From the NCBI GenBank assembly GCA_031841125.1, contig CM063109.1, positions 68,826,914 through 68,890,913 on the forward strand: a DNA stretch of 64,000 nt, given 5' to 3'. Shown here piece by piece: positions 13,501 to 28,500 of the stretch; the stretch's first letter is position 1, and the number at the start of each line of letters is the position of its first letter. The stretch is from Acanthococcus lagerstroemiae (Eukaryota > Arthropoda > Insecta > Hemiptera > Eriococcidae). The notes beneath the pieces were generated by a model. That model worked only from the letters and a program-made list of their open reading frames with translations. It did not search any database and had not been told where the DNA came from. Position numbers and translations under genes: made by a program.

Positions 13501-16500
13501 TAAGATCTTGAATTGTACATTTTACACTCAATAAAGAGATAATATATTTTCTGCTTTATACTATATGAAACGCAATAACTTTCAACTTAGCCACCCCTGA
13601 AAAAGAAAGGCTCCTTCTCAGAAAAAATCCTGACAGTGCCTCTGCTAAATCCGCTTTTTTGCGGAACGGAGAGGAAGATTTAGTTTGGCGAACTACAAAC
13701 ATTTTATGTATCAGGTAGTCAACCAGTTAGCTTACCAGCTTGACAGGGAAGACATGGGCGAGTCAGCTAGGCAGTGTGACAAAGAATGAATAGACAGCCT
13801 GCCAGCCTAACTGACGGACAAAAATACTATCAGTGAGTCAGGCTATCTTCAGTGTGCGCCTACTTGTTTTGAAAATTATCCGGCGAAAACCTTCCGGAGA
13901 GTGCTATCCACCCTATATTCATTGCACCCTCACCTTCAAAAATCTTTTTTTCCTTCTTCTTTTTTTAGCTTTTATGCTTCTTTGTAATTTTTGTGGGCTT
14001 TGCAAGCCATTACTTGCTTGCTTGACCATTCACCACCCACTCACCCCAAAAGTTCTCGATGTCTGCTGAAGACTTACCTAAGGGTGAGCACCACTGTCTG
14101 TCTGTCAGCCAGCCCTCTTGCAAAACAGCGACGGATAGGTTGTCTATATTAGAACTCTGAAGCACTGTAAGGAGAAGGTCTGTTGCTCCGAGCAGGCAGG
14201 CCAGCAGTCAGTCAGCCAAGATACAGGCAGACTAAGAATTAGTGAAACAGAACTAGTGACAGATGGAAAGGCCAAAAGGAAAGTTGCCTAAACGACTTCT
14301 GTAGCCTTCTGTGGAGATTTGACAGAGAGGGACTAGGAATGCAATGGCATCAAAAATCAGTTCAGCAACTTAAAAACTCTAATCTTTATCTTAATTTATA
14401 GTTAACCTGTCCCCGTCTTATAGAGTGCAGGTAGGTGTTACAAATAAGACGATTTCAAAAACATTCGAGCCTAGGATGTAGACTGAGTAAGGTAAAATAA
14501 AGACCTGGTGTCTCAAAAGGTACGCGACCCCCCCTCTCTCTTCGAAAGGGTAAGAAGGCAGCATGACTGCGTATAGATAATTATGTTTGCTTACTTATAA
14601 TATTATAGTTGGAGGAGCAAAGATTATTTGCCGGCTCTCATATTTGAATGGGCAAGGATACGAACTTTTTAAGAAATTATGTACATCATTAATGAAAGAT
14701 TTTCCTCTCACCATTGCTAGCAGATAAACCGGTAGAACATTTTGGTAAAAACAGAACACAGTTACGGCAATTACTAGCAAAAAATATCACTGTCGGATCA
14801 GCAGGATATTCTGTGTTCACATCACTGATTTTGGTTTAAAACTAGGTAAAAAATTTTTATATTTTTTCAATTTTTCATAAAAGTTGTCCTTCGGACCCAG
14901 CGATTTTTTCGTGGTAACGGATTACCTACTTCATATCCTTCGAAAATACTCCTTGATCTCACTTCAACCTATTTTAGTTTTTGAGTTGGAAACTTTTGAT
15001 AAATGCTATACTTTACATTGAAAATTGTGATTTTCAAATTCTTATCGTTTTAACATTCTATTTTGTGGGAAGTATGAGTATCAGACCTATAACCGAAAGG
15101 GATCAGGGACTGTGCTTCGTGGACACCTCGTTTATTCTAAGCAAAATTTCCATCGAGTATTAAAGAAATTGCGATATAAAGAAAACTTATACATTTGTTT
15201 TTCTTTTTTAAACTCGAAAACTACAATAGGTTGAAGCACAGCCAAGTACTATTTCTGAAAGAGAGACGGGGCGAATAGTTTACCCGAACAAATCGTCGAG
15301 TTCAGGGAATAAATCTTATGGCAAATTGAGAAACAATGAAAATTTTTGTATGTTGTAGTTTTCAACAGAAATCGATTTTGTGAACATCTTGTTGATCTGA
15401 TTGTGGTAATTTTTTGCAGTAGTTACCTATTATTACCGAAAAGCTGTGAAAAAATCTATTCTATTAATGTTGTATATATTTTTTTCATGTCCAAATCTTC
15501 GCCCCTTTAAATGTACGCGCAAGCAGACCCATCTACTTGTTGTCTGGATGAGTTGCCTACTTACCAGGTAAGGGGGTTATGTATTCAAGACACACTGCAT
15601 AGTATAATTTTTTTCTTTCACTTTTAGATTTCAAAAGATTTCCACCTCAGATAAGATCGAGAAATTCTGTGAAATTCTACCTTTCTTTTGTAAAGTAGCT
15701 CTAGTAAATCGCTCTGGAATCATCGAATGGATCCCCTTGCCCCCGGAGACGCTCAGTGATCCTTACCGCTCATGACAGGAGAACTGAAATTTTCTTCCAA
15801 CCGCTACTCGTGTGCCTATCTGTGCGAGCTACTAAATAGCCGACACAAATGTTTGTTCTCTTACCTCCTTCGTGGTATCCGTGCAGCAGATCGTAGATAA
15901 TCTTATCCTTTTCTACATTTCCCACAACTCGGATCTGACCAATACTGGTTCCCATCGGAGCGTCATTCCCGACCCAAAATTCGTAAGGAGCGCCGACGAA
16001 CTCCGGGTAGTGATTTTCATCTGCATCAGAGACCACGAACCGTTAACTCTACCACATTTGCGTGATTTGAATACGATAGTAGGTTAAGATTTTGAAAATC
16101 CGAGAGCTTCCTAATTACCCGAGGAGATAACGTGAATCGTGATCACAGCCAGTGAAAATCTGCGTTCTGTCGGATTAATCGGTTGATCGGCGGCTTCTAC
16201 GAATATCGTATGTCTTCCGATTGGTAATGGTTTCTTCGCCACGACCACGTCACCTTGATGTGCATCTACCGCGAAAAAGTTGTCGCTCGAGCTCGATGTA
16301 ACGTTTACTCCTTTTTGAATCGTGTACATGACTTGACCATTGCGACCTAGGTCAGGGTCTCGCGCTTCCACCTGCGTCCGATGATAATTCTCGCATTAAT
16401 TCGAAAGTCGGAGAAATTATCGGATTCTCCAAAACCGCGAAACTACTTCGTTTAATCAAGTAAAGCGAAAATGATCGAGTATTAAAAGCGGGCAGGTACA

Positions 16501-19500
16501 TCATATGTGGGTATAAATTCGATCTCATACGTGAAAAAGTGCATCCGTTAAAGCGCAAATTAATTGAGCCACTCAGCCACTCTCGTAAATCGTGTTAGTA
16601 AGTGAATACTTGCCTTCCCGATTACGAAAAACAGTGCGGCATCCTGCGTCACATTGAATTCGTAAATGTTACTCGGAATGAACATGGGATTGTTGTCATT
16701 GGCGTCCAGCAAGGTCACTTCGACCGTTGTAAACGGATCGCTATAAAGAGACGATCGTAAATAACATTTCCAATAAACTGGATACTGGAATTAACGGCTC
16801 ACGCGTGCATATCTCGCAATATTAAAAAAATCACGCACCTCGGCTCTGTAACCTTGGCAATGAGCGAGGGTACTTTCTCCCTGGCGTAAACCCGCATCGA
16901 AAGTGTTGACCTTTGCTCGCGATCCAACTTTGCTTGATTACGCACGGACAACCAACCTGTTTTGGCGTCGATGTTAAAAGCCTGACTCGGATCGACTAGG
17001 TGATAGATGAAGTCCGCATTCTCGCCCTGCAAATTCACTCGAGTGTATTGGAGATTCGAAACTGACAGTGGTAAAAGCTTATTGGGCCATCTAGCATGTG
17101 GACTATGTGAGTAAACAAGCGTCACTATGTTTTTGGTCGAAGCAAAGCTGAATTTACGAGGAGGAGTAAAGGGACTGTGGGGCGAGACTTGCGGCTGAGT
17201 GAGATTGCTGTGTCTGGAGTGCGAGTTTATAAAGAGAAAAACAGAAAAAAAACAAGAGAGAAAAGGAAATGAAAATAATATGTGCGCCGGGATAACATCA
17301 GAGGTGATAAGTTTAGCCATTAGCCGAGCTATTTTGGTTAAGATCAGCTCGTTAGCTTAGATTATGTTGAAGAAGGATGTGAAAATTTGCGAATCCGTTA
17401 GTTTTTACTGAATCGCTGATAAAAAGCTAATAAAATTTTGAAATTTTGATGAGAAAATTCTATGAAATGTGATCTCTAAAGGAATTAGCTTTTCGCGATT
17501 AGCTGTTTAAATTTTTATTTATTTACTTGTTTTCAAGTCCTCCTCCTCCAACAGGGGCCCGAGGGTTTCATTGACAGGGAGGAACAATAGATACAGTATA
17601 ATAAGTCTTAAAAACAAAAACAAAAAAATACTTTTCATATGAAGGGAGGGGGGGATAAAGAAGAAGGAAAATATTACAAAAAAAAGGAAGGAGAGAGAGG
17701 CACCAGAGCGGGGGGTGAGGGGCGCGCAGGTCCGCATGTGGCAGTTGAGAATTGTGGATTGAGAACTGAGGGTTGAAGGAAGCCGAGGGGCCAAAACAAA
17801 CCACACTTGTGCGGTATAAGGGAAAGAACTGCAGAGACTAGCACCTACATACTTCCGAGTACATTAATGACTGATGAGATATACTGTCTCCTACTCATGA
17901 AGGATACGTCGATCCCAGGGTCATTTTGGGTAATATTACTACGTAATGCTAGAGTATTGTCCATACTTAATGCGGAGCCTCTACGTGTTACAAATAGATC
18001 AGTATTTCTTGTATTAAATGTAGGAACCCTGAATTGAAGAAGTGTTAAATTGCTGGAATCCGAAATTTTGTTATTCAAAACATCCCTCAAGAAGATCAAC
18101 TTTGCCAGACATCTTCTATTTTTTAGACTCATAATCTCAAAGCCAACCAAACGTTCTTTGTGTACAATTTCAAAAGGATAAAATGTCAAGATTTTGCAAT
18201 ATAAGCATTTCAAAAATCTTTTTTGAATTTTCTCAATTTTTTCTTTATCTTGTTGAGTTTTGGGATCCCATACAACAGCCATTAAGCATTCGCCGTTAGC
18301 TAGCCATTCATTGGCTTCAACTATTAGCTTTATCTCTTAACCTTATCAATCAAGGTGATTCGTTTTTGGCTTAAGCTTTACCCTTTTCGAGTACCTTATC
18401 ACCTCTGAATTGCATACAAGCCTATTTGATCGGTCATAGTTTTCGAGAAACACCAATTTTAGTGATGTTAGGTCAAAATTATCATTTTTTTTTTCTTTTT
18501 GTCAATTTATGACAGAGAGAACCTTGCTATTTCTTCCTTCGTTGGTCGTAGGTCGCTACGACCACTGGTTACAGACAAACCAAATAAACATGATGAAATT
18601 AAGAATGCCAATATTTATGTCCTTAATTCTGCACGGCTTCCATTCAGACAGTTGAAGACCTCACGAAATACCCGGAGTCCAAAACTACCAAAGTCGGTTT
18701 CTTAGCGCCATCTGGTGAAGAAGGTCATTACACATCTCCCAGATCTTACAAATTATTTTTTTCGCCCATGGAACACAGGATAAAACTCGACTTTATGTAC
18801 GTCCTAAAGAGAGCTGGTAAGAGTGAAATCGCACTGTTTTTATGTTTACCAAGCTAGGTATTCCTTATCAGGATTTTGTTTTTCATACTGTAGAGGGCAA
18901 TACAGTTATTTTCAGTTTCGTACTTTATTCTTCATTATTCCTGTGAAATCCGTCGAAATACATTGCATGTGCTTGCTTGATGGAGATGTGGGAAGAGTGA
19001 CGCAGCTTAATATAGCCAAGGACATGTTCCATATGCATTATCCGGACCGAGAAGACGAACATTTTCCACTGTCGGGACGGTTTTGGGACGACAACATAGA
19101 ATTTCCACCGGGGGCTCACGTGTCTTCCTATCACAAATTACCCTTAGTCCATGACTTTCCCCACTTTGCGGGCCTACAGCCCGAACACTCTTGTAAGACC
19201 GTTAGCACAGAGTATTGTTATTATATCCCTGACTTTTCGTCAAAATCATCAAATCAATGTTACCAATCTCGTAACTCGTATAAAGAATGGGAAGGTTTTT
19301 TCGATTTCTTAAACTTTGCTGTGTAGACTTAGGATACTTTGTGAATTAGGTCTTCAACTATATTTTTGGTCTAATTCCATTATATGCAATGGTGATTAGT
19401 ATATTGGGAGAGAAAAATGTTTACGTAATTCTGCTTACTTGGTCTTGATCGGTTGCCACCACTTGCAGCACACTAAAACCATTGGGAAGGTTTTCGACAA

Positions 19501-22500
19501 TGCTGATGTTATAGATATCGACCTCGAATTGCGGAATGTTGTCGTTTACATCAAGTAACTCGATTTCGACTTTGGCAGTGTCGTATTTCAATGGATTGTC
19601 TGTCTGAATCGCTTGTATCTAGGTAGGAAAAAAAGTAAAGGTTCTAGTTCCTTAAGCTTCTACGCATGGTTAAAGACAAGATGAAATGTTCAGTATAATA
19701 TGCGAGATGATATAAAAAGCGTCTATAATAGTTGAAGACAAGATGAAGTGTTTAATATAATATATGTACTCATAACGCATCGTCATATTGGTACAATGCA
19801 TTAGTTCTCTGAGGTCTTTTTCCAATAATACTGAAATGTGATGAGAATCTCACGTGAGACTGTTTCGCTGTATTTAAAATGGGAGAATGCCTTATTCTCA
19901 TTTGCTGTGCGTTGTGCGTATCTGTCAAAGCTTGCAATGGAATTTTCTGCTTCACATCGATTGCTTAAGAATTATTGGAAGTTGTCATCAGGAGCTAGGG
20001 CCGTAGCAATGGGGGGGGGGGGCTTATGTTGAAATAGTCGGCACTCAGCAAATTCTTGTAGCTATTCAGCAGCATTGGTGTTCGAAAGAAATCTACCCTT
20101 CTCGAGCGTCTTTTCTGCAATCACCCCAATATTCCATCTACATGCCCACGTCTTTCACGTCTAAACCACTTTCTCCCTTCCTTCCTTCCGTTTCTCATTC
20201 AGCAAACATCCTTAACTAAATCACTAGATACCCGAGTATGGTCATACGCCATCTTGGGTCTGTAGCGCTCTACCTTTAACCGTTCTCCCTCTTTCACAAC
20301 ATGCTCACGCGACATACTCGCCAAACAGTTTACCCTTAGTTACTATACTACTTTTGTAGTAGTACGTCGTTAGTTTTTATTCAATACATGCGTTTGTATC
20401 GAAAAGAATGGTATTCATTCTGTAACAATTGGAAATGTGAGGACTAAGTTTTTCTCTGGAACATAACTGAAATTAGTCGAAGTTTTGGCTGTCTACACTC
20501 CCTTCCCCACTCTAAGAAAAAACTGCTAGTTATGGCCCTGTCAGAAGCTACATGCGCAGCAATATCCAAGAAACTTGTCATGCTTGAACCGTCAGTTCTA
20601 GTAGATTGGTGAAGCAGAGAAATATTCAAAAACCACGAGTGTGTTGAGTTTGGAAAATTTTTCTACGCATCAGCAGACCAATAAATAAACATTCCGCATA
20701 AGCATTATACTGATCATCATCCAAAAATGACATTTCGCAGTTGTGATCCCTTGGTGTTCTCGTGTTATCTTTTTTTCTGTGAGCTGAGCGGGGATTTATT
20801 GATAGAGGTAAATGCTGGATTGCCTATCTCAACAGCCATCATAGTACATATATGTATATGTTTTGTTCGATTCAAACCCATTAAGTTGACGGAGCCATCG
20901 AGCACTACCCATTCTTTACTTAATGGTCCACGCATACGTGATGATACATATACATCTGCCCTACTAGATTCCCAAACAAATACAAATTGAAACTGTCGGT
21001 ACAAACATTGTGATCGAGGGTTGCGTCATCAAACAGCTGATGACATTCCTTTGAGGAGGCATTTAACAGTTATCAAGATTAACAGGTTACTGTATAACGT
21101 TATTACCATCGCGATATAGATAGATAGATGAGCGTGGAAGTCGTTAGAATAGTAAACGGAAATTACCTGTAACGTGAACACGTTTGTCGGCAGCTCGTCC
21201 AAGTCCAGTTCCCGTTCTAAGAATATCGTCCCATTATTGGGATCGATTGCAAACAAACTTCTATCGTTACCTGCTGACAGTTCGTATCGTACGGACGCGT
21301 TTATATTGGTATCTTGATCATAGGCACGAATTGGCGGCGAGAATCTCAGTTCCTGGTGTATTTTCTTTCCCTGAATACGAAACAAATTGGTTTTGCATTA
21401 TTGCTCTGCACACAATACCTGCGCATTATTGAGCGATGACTTTGCATCGAATTGAAATTATACAGAGTATAGTTTATTCAGTGCTAGAAAAATAAACTAT
21501 ATACTTAATATATGTGTGTATGTAATCTGACATCTAGGTATTTGTTACGAAATCTGAATGCTTGGAGATCTTTTTTTTTTCGATCTTATGGATACGCGCG
21601 TGTAACTAATGAACACCCGTTACGGTGACCACGCGGTCTTTTAGGATTTAGATTTTCAAGATTTATTTGTAAGACTCGGGCATACCGCGGTGTTAGGTAA
21701 CTCAATAATCTCTACTCGTTTGTTCGGCATCTTTCCGGATGAGACAGAGCGAGGTTGGCTGGATTTAAATTAAACTGAATTGTTTCGTTTTAATTTCTTA
21801 ATTGCCCGATTCACCAGAAGATATGTAATGACTCTTCGTTTTCATGGAACGAACCTGGGTTAGTGGGTAATCAATATTCAGAACCACCTAGATAGATAAA
21901 ACTGAAACCTCTAATGATTTCGATCGATAATTTCACGTTGTGGTAGGGCCGAATTTGGAATCTTAGAGCCCCAGGGCTCATGACTGATCTTAAAAATCCG
22001 TCGATCTTCAGAGACCCACGATAGGGAGTCCTCTCATCTCGTACAAGGCTTCTTTGACGTATTTCAAAGATTAATTTGCAAAGAAGTTTTATTTTTAACA
22101 TTGGTGAAGCTTCCACTGCTGGTGGCCCCGGGTCTCACCCTTAAATGCCGCTCTGTGTTGAGGGAGACAACATTATTCTTCTATTCAGTGTTGAAATTTG
22201 CGCTATAAACGGAACTCTTCTCAAAGTATAAAATTCAGGCTTTCATCGTGACCATCTTCATTTGTTTGCCGGGGGGGGGGCAAATCCACTAAAACCCCCC
22301 TGGATCATTACTATTGAAAACATCTTGTTTCAGATGTACTTCTTCATATCATTCTACATATTTCGGTTAAGGGAAAATGGTACATGAAAACTGTTGAAAC
22401 TGAAAACTCATGGAGACTCATAAGCTCAAATAGCCGACCTGGCATAGGTAGCTCATGAGAGATTGACAAGTATCAAGATAATTCTGAATATACTCTTGTT

Positions 22501-25500
22501 ACTCATGATGTTTGGATACTTATTTTTGAATAGGGTCCGTACTGAGTCATTCAACTCTGTAAGGGATTTTCGAGACTCGTTAAAACTGATTAGGATTCTA
22601 TAGTATTCTTTTTAGTACTTTGTTAGGGGGCTCCTAAAGGCGGATTCACGATTTTTGAGATGCCTTATTACTATGGTTGAACTATCTTGAACTTATGAAA
22701 TCTTTTTACGACTCAGCTCATTAAATTAATTAAAATTTTATAAAACTGATTAGTACTCCTATAGGATTGTTTTAAATTTCTTCAAGACTCCTTACTCCCT
22801 TCACAGTTTATATGCTCATAGACTCGTTTCGATTCTACTATAAGACACTGGAAATTCCTCAGATCAGATTAATATTTAATTATTCTGTTAGAATTCTCGT
22901 CAAGTTTCGTGAAAACTCTTTGAGGAAAACAGATTGACCACAAGGGATACCGGAAAATTCCCTAGGCGACAAACTATTAGTGTTTTTTTTTTTTTTTTTT
23001 TTTTTTTTAAATATATTTTATTATTATTGAACTTTGGAGCTACACTCTCGAGCTATGGGCTTGTTGGGGCAGCTAAGCAAAATTTTAGTGGAAACAAAAA
23101 CGTACATACGAATATAAGTATTAAGACTTTTAATTTTATTGCATAATCATTATAAATTTACCACTCTGTATAATATGTTATATAAAAACTGCTGTAGATG
23201 CAACTCCTCCTTTTGAGACTTGGATTCAGCAGGTTATAAAATTTAACGATTAAAATATTTTTGCTAGCAAAAGAGACAGGAAATCTGGAGCTATCAATTC
23301 TGTATTGCTAATGTTTCACTTTAAAAAAGTAATGCTATGATACTAATAAACTCATTCAAGGTGTTACAGATTCAGGAATCAGAAGGAGGAGTAAAATTTC
23401 TAAGTCATTCTAAGCAAAAAAAAAAATTAATTTCTGTTTTTCAAATTTATAATTTTTTTAAATGATAAGGGATGATAGGCAATTGAAAAAAAAAATCAAA
23501 CAAATAAAGTGAAAAAGGAGACATGAACATAAACGTAGACTTTGGTTGAGTGGTCAATGAGGAGGCTAAACCAAAAAATTGACTTTAATATCCCTGGTAA
23601 TAAACTTTTAACTTCAACATTTTCTCGTGAAGAAACGTCAAGTTGACTTTCTGGAGAGGAACTTTTTCCCCCCTCCCCATGAAGTCAGTTTGTCGAATAG
23701 TTCAGTTAATAGAAATTTACGGGAGTATTTTGCTTCATATCAATACACAATTTCTCTGTCTGAAGGAGGGAGCTAAATCAATCTTCTGGGGTGCTTAAAG
23801 TTTCTGTATTTCCTCAAAGTTTGTCTATAGACATAAATAATAACGAATTACGGGTTTTTACCGTGGGAAACTTACATTCGTAGGTTTGCCAAGAATTTCG
23901 TAAAATATGTTAAAAATTGAAGAAAATTTATAAAATTATTATAGAATTTTGAGTTTATGTATGCTGTATTACCCATAAAGAAATATATGTCCTTCTATCT
24001 CCTCATAGTTTTTGACAGATTCAGATAATTAAAATGCTCCTATTTTGTTCTTTTGCATCTACTATTCATGATTTCGTTGCGGTTTTATTTAAAACTTCTT
24101 GAGTACGGTTTTACGTATCCGATTTCCTAAACTTTGTAACTCTCCTGTGTTTAATATTAACGCTCCTCGCGGTCATTCTATGTCTCGGTCTCGTGTTGTT
24201 CCGAAATGTCGTAAGTTTGAAAATGTAAAAAAAAATCTTTTACTGGAAAATTTAAAAACAAAACCAGGGGCGGACCAAGCTCTGTCGACGTGGTAGGGGT
24301 CGAAAATAGCGACTCGGTGCTCGGAATTTCTGTGCAAAGTAGGAAAAAAAAGTAGGCTTAACCATTTTCCATTTTTACATTTTCCTGACAATGGCGACTT
24401 AATGATAAAAATTTTTTTCATCCAGGCCAAAAAATTGACCATATGTTTTTGATTTTGTCGACTAAATGTCGAATTTACCGGAAAATGCCAACTCCTAAGA
24501 TTCTTAGGAAGTGTCACCCTTTTTCCCGTCCCTAAACAAAACATTGTGAATTTTGAGAAAGTCGTTACAAGACATCCTAAGTTTTGAAAATTTCAAAATA
24601 AAACCTCACATGTCTTATCATGTTTCAAACCCATTCTCTTTTAATACCTCAGAACTTTGTCTTATGAGTTCTTATCTTGTCTTGTCAGCGTTCTACCAAA
24701 GCCTCGTAAGCATAACCGGCCTAAGACCTAAGATAGTGGGCTTTGGGAGCCCTCGCTATAATTGTCCAAAATGGAATTTTTCAGCAAAACTATCCAAAAA
24801 TTTACTCGAAAATAAATGTTTCGCAGCACTTTTTGAGAGTCGACGGTGTCAACACCATGAAACTCGTTCCTGTAGAAAAATTCTGTAGCGGGCCTGCTCG
24901 TAAGTCCCGACATCTAGGATTTAAACCTTAAACCTCGTAATTCCTTAAATTGTGCGAAAATTCGATAAACAACTTGATAAATTTACTTGTAGGAGTTATT
25001 ATTTTCATAGAACACGTGTAAAATAATGTAATGGCATGATGAGAACTGGAAAAAAATTCCAATCGGAACAAAGTGATTGTCTTGTGAAACGGTATTCTAT
25101 ATCTCCTACAAATTTTTAGTTTACAGACAAGATGTTGAAGGGCTATAGGCTGTAATTTTGCTTCAATTATGGCAAAACTATCAATCTTCAGAATGAACTG
25201 CTGTAAACTGTTCTTTGTTGAGTGTTCAAGCCTATCCAAGTTTCCATGTAGAATTTCTCCTCTTATAAATGGCCATGAAGATTTAGATGTTTATCTAAAA
25301 GTAAGGTTTTTGCTGAAATTTTTTCCGTGTACTTTTTATGACTAAATTTGGCGTGGATGTGAAATTGGAGAAGATTAAATTCTTACTGAACACAGTTTCA
25401 ATACAGTTTTCTTGTATAGGTAAGTTTGACGGTTTATTCAATTAGTTAATTTGAACTGATTGGAACCATTTTCAGTTACGTCAAATAATAATAAGATTTA

Positions 25501-28500
25501 CCAACATAAAGAACGTATAAGCTATCGTTAGACTTGATTTCGTGGAAGGCTAACTAAAATAATCGTATCTTTCACTTTTGTATTACGTATCTTTCCTTTG
25601 CTCTTGACGATCGTTTTTTCGAAAGAGCTCAAGTATATTTTACAAAAAGAACCAACAAAAAAACCATAACTTTGCTGATCAATACCTGGAGAATAGTCTG
25701 ATGTGTTCAAATGCCACTTTAGAGTATCAAAGATGAAAGTTCAGACTAGCCAACCGTAATGTGATAATACAAAATACTTAGTCGTTTCGAAGTTATTAGG
25801 TAGCCAATAGCGTTAAGAAATTTTTTTTGCAAAATAACTCGAGCTGTGTTGGAAAACTGTTTTTCCCTATAGTATTATGGTAACCTCATGTTATCGAAAG
25901 AAAAAAAGCTACAGAAATTTTGAATCCAAAAGTTCTGCGTTTGTTCAGTGAAAGGCAAATATGGTGGCAAATGCAGAAAGATGAATTCAGTATCAGTAAA
26001 CAAATGCAACTATTCCTGTATACTGTGTAACCGAGCTTTCCATCTCAACAAACTCTCTACTTCCCGGCTGGCTTTTCACTTCCGATTTTCCTATACCGTT
26101 ACGATTCCAATTCCTATGTTTACATACATGGTTGTGTCCAGTTATCCACCTACGGGTCAACTGGCTAGCATGTCGGCGACAGTTGGGTTCAATTAGCGGG
26201 TAATGGCGACAAAATGCGTCACCGTGTCACACACGTGAGGTATTATCGCTGGCGGATTAAAGTGTTTGCTGGAGGAAGTGCGTTTGTCGATGTTAATTGT
26301 AACCTTCACACTGCGACAGGCCGGGTAATTCGCGATATTTATTGTATCTGACCATTATGACAACATGTAAGTACCTAGGTGACTTTCTCAAAAATGTTAC
26401 ATGGAAAGCCATATTCGCGTAAATGCGTGTGAAAGTGACGAATAATGTACATAGGTAGGTTGGTACTCGGTGGCGGCGGACCCGTCTTAGTCCGATCGCT
26501 GACGATGTGGCTATGCATCCGTTCTTTCTGCTCGTTATGGGCAATTAATAGAAAATACATAATAATAATATTACGACAGTATAACGGTGCGATACTGTCG
26601 CGAGAAGAACAGTTGAACGAGAAAAAAAGTGCTATTCGTGCAACAACGATGTATTACTCGTATACTTAGATAGTGCCCGTTCACGTAAGAAAAAAAAAAT
26701 GTCGCGCGAAATTATATTATAAACGAACTAATTATTACAACAAATCGCGAGTAGTTATAGTTACGCTTATTCACGAAAATTCTATTTTAAAACTTTCGAA
26801 TATACCTACGAATATTTTGTGCAACTGTGACAGATTACGTAGGTAGGTGTAGGACAGACTAGCCTGGGAGAAACAGCCGACGATGCGAAAAATCAACAAT
26901 AGAGTTTTGAAACACCCGCGAGTACATATTAATTTATACAGCTTTTGACGTTCGAATCAGCCCGGACGCGAATAGGAGTATGAGATTGATGGTTACAAAA
27001 TAAGAGAGGACTAGCAGCACTCAAATTATACGTCCACGGTACATAACTCGAGCCTAATGGAAACATATCAGTTTTAAACATCTTAATGGACCGTCAAGAG
27101 TCAAAATATAAGTGACGCGGCACGAGAAATCATGCCTTAAGGCAACCCTGACAAGAGCGGGGGGACAAAGGGGGAAATACCCCAGGCCCGGATTTTCAGG
27201 AGGGCCCGATATTTTTACAAGGCTTGAATTTCAACGCTTACGGCTACATCATTTTATTTTATTACAGCATTGAATTAGGTAAGTACGTCCTTAGTAATTC
27301 GCCCATCTTTGGACATAGGCGTCCGTCACTCGTATCCATCCCCCCTCTTTTGCGCTGTACTTACCCAATGAGGATCCACAAATTTTATAATTTCGTCCAG
27401 CCATCTTGTAGCTCGTCTATCCTTACGTCTCTTTTTGTAATATGGTACCCAATTCCTGTTCTACTCCATTTTTCTCATATGTTAAAATTGACAATACTCA
27501 ATTTTGTAATATTTTGGTTTTTGTTTTAATACTGATCTTGCCTTTGAATATTATTTTTTGCGCCCAAAAAGCTTTCCACGCATTCGCGATCCTTGTTTCG
27601 ATTTATTTTTCCATTTTCTTTTCAAATGATAGTATTTGTCCCAAATATTTAAAGTCTTTTATGTTTTAAATTAGCTCTCCATCTAAATATACTCCATTTG
27701 TTTCTTTATTCTTTGATAATATTTTTGTTTTTTGGGCATTCAGTTCCAGTCCGATTTTTGGCTTTTGCGTTTCAATTCCATTGCCATCCTCAACAGCTCT
27801 TCATTAGTTTTACCTATCAGGACTGTATCATCAGCAAATTTGAGATTGTTGCACCATTTTCCATTTATTTTGATTCCCCTCCCTTCCCAGTCCAATTTGC
27901 GAAATATATGCTAGCGAATACTATTGAAAATGTTGGGAAAGAGGGGGGTTCCCTTGTTTGACTCCTCTATGAATTTGGTAGTTTTCCCCTGTTTTATCAA
28001 GTTTTATGTATGCTTCCAGATTTTTATACAGATTGGTCAAAACTTGTATCATTTTTTGATGTACCCCTTGTATAGCCAGTGCATTCCATGTTTTATCATG
28101 GTGTACTGAATCGAACGCCTTATTGAAGTCAATGAATAGAAAGTGGACGTCTATGTTGTATTCGATTGATTTTTCCATTATTTGCCTTAGTGTATGAATG
28201 TGATCAATGGTGGTGAAATTTTTTCGGAAATCTGCTTGTTTTATCGTTTGCTCTGAATTAAAAATTTTATATATTCTCATAGCTTTCAAAATTTTCATAA
28301 ATAATTTACAAATATTGGAGGAGGGGCTGATAGGGCGATAATTATTTATTTCTGATCTATCACCTTTTTTGAATAATAATATTATTTCAGTTATCAGCCA
28401 TTGTTTAGGGATGTTTCCAGTATTTAGAATTTCGTTAAATATATCAGTCAAAGATTGGGAGATTTTTCCGAAAATAACTTCGAAATTCCATTATCAGTTT

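Noticed and set aside
16799..17320. 173-codon minus-strand frame
   Set aside because: Its middle is Cad99C exon h; the rest is intron read-through beyond a good acceptor and donor.
24099..24931. Overlapping open frames on both strands
   Set aside because: Low-complexity AT-rich translations with no domain and no conserved-looking segment.
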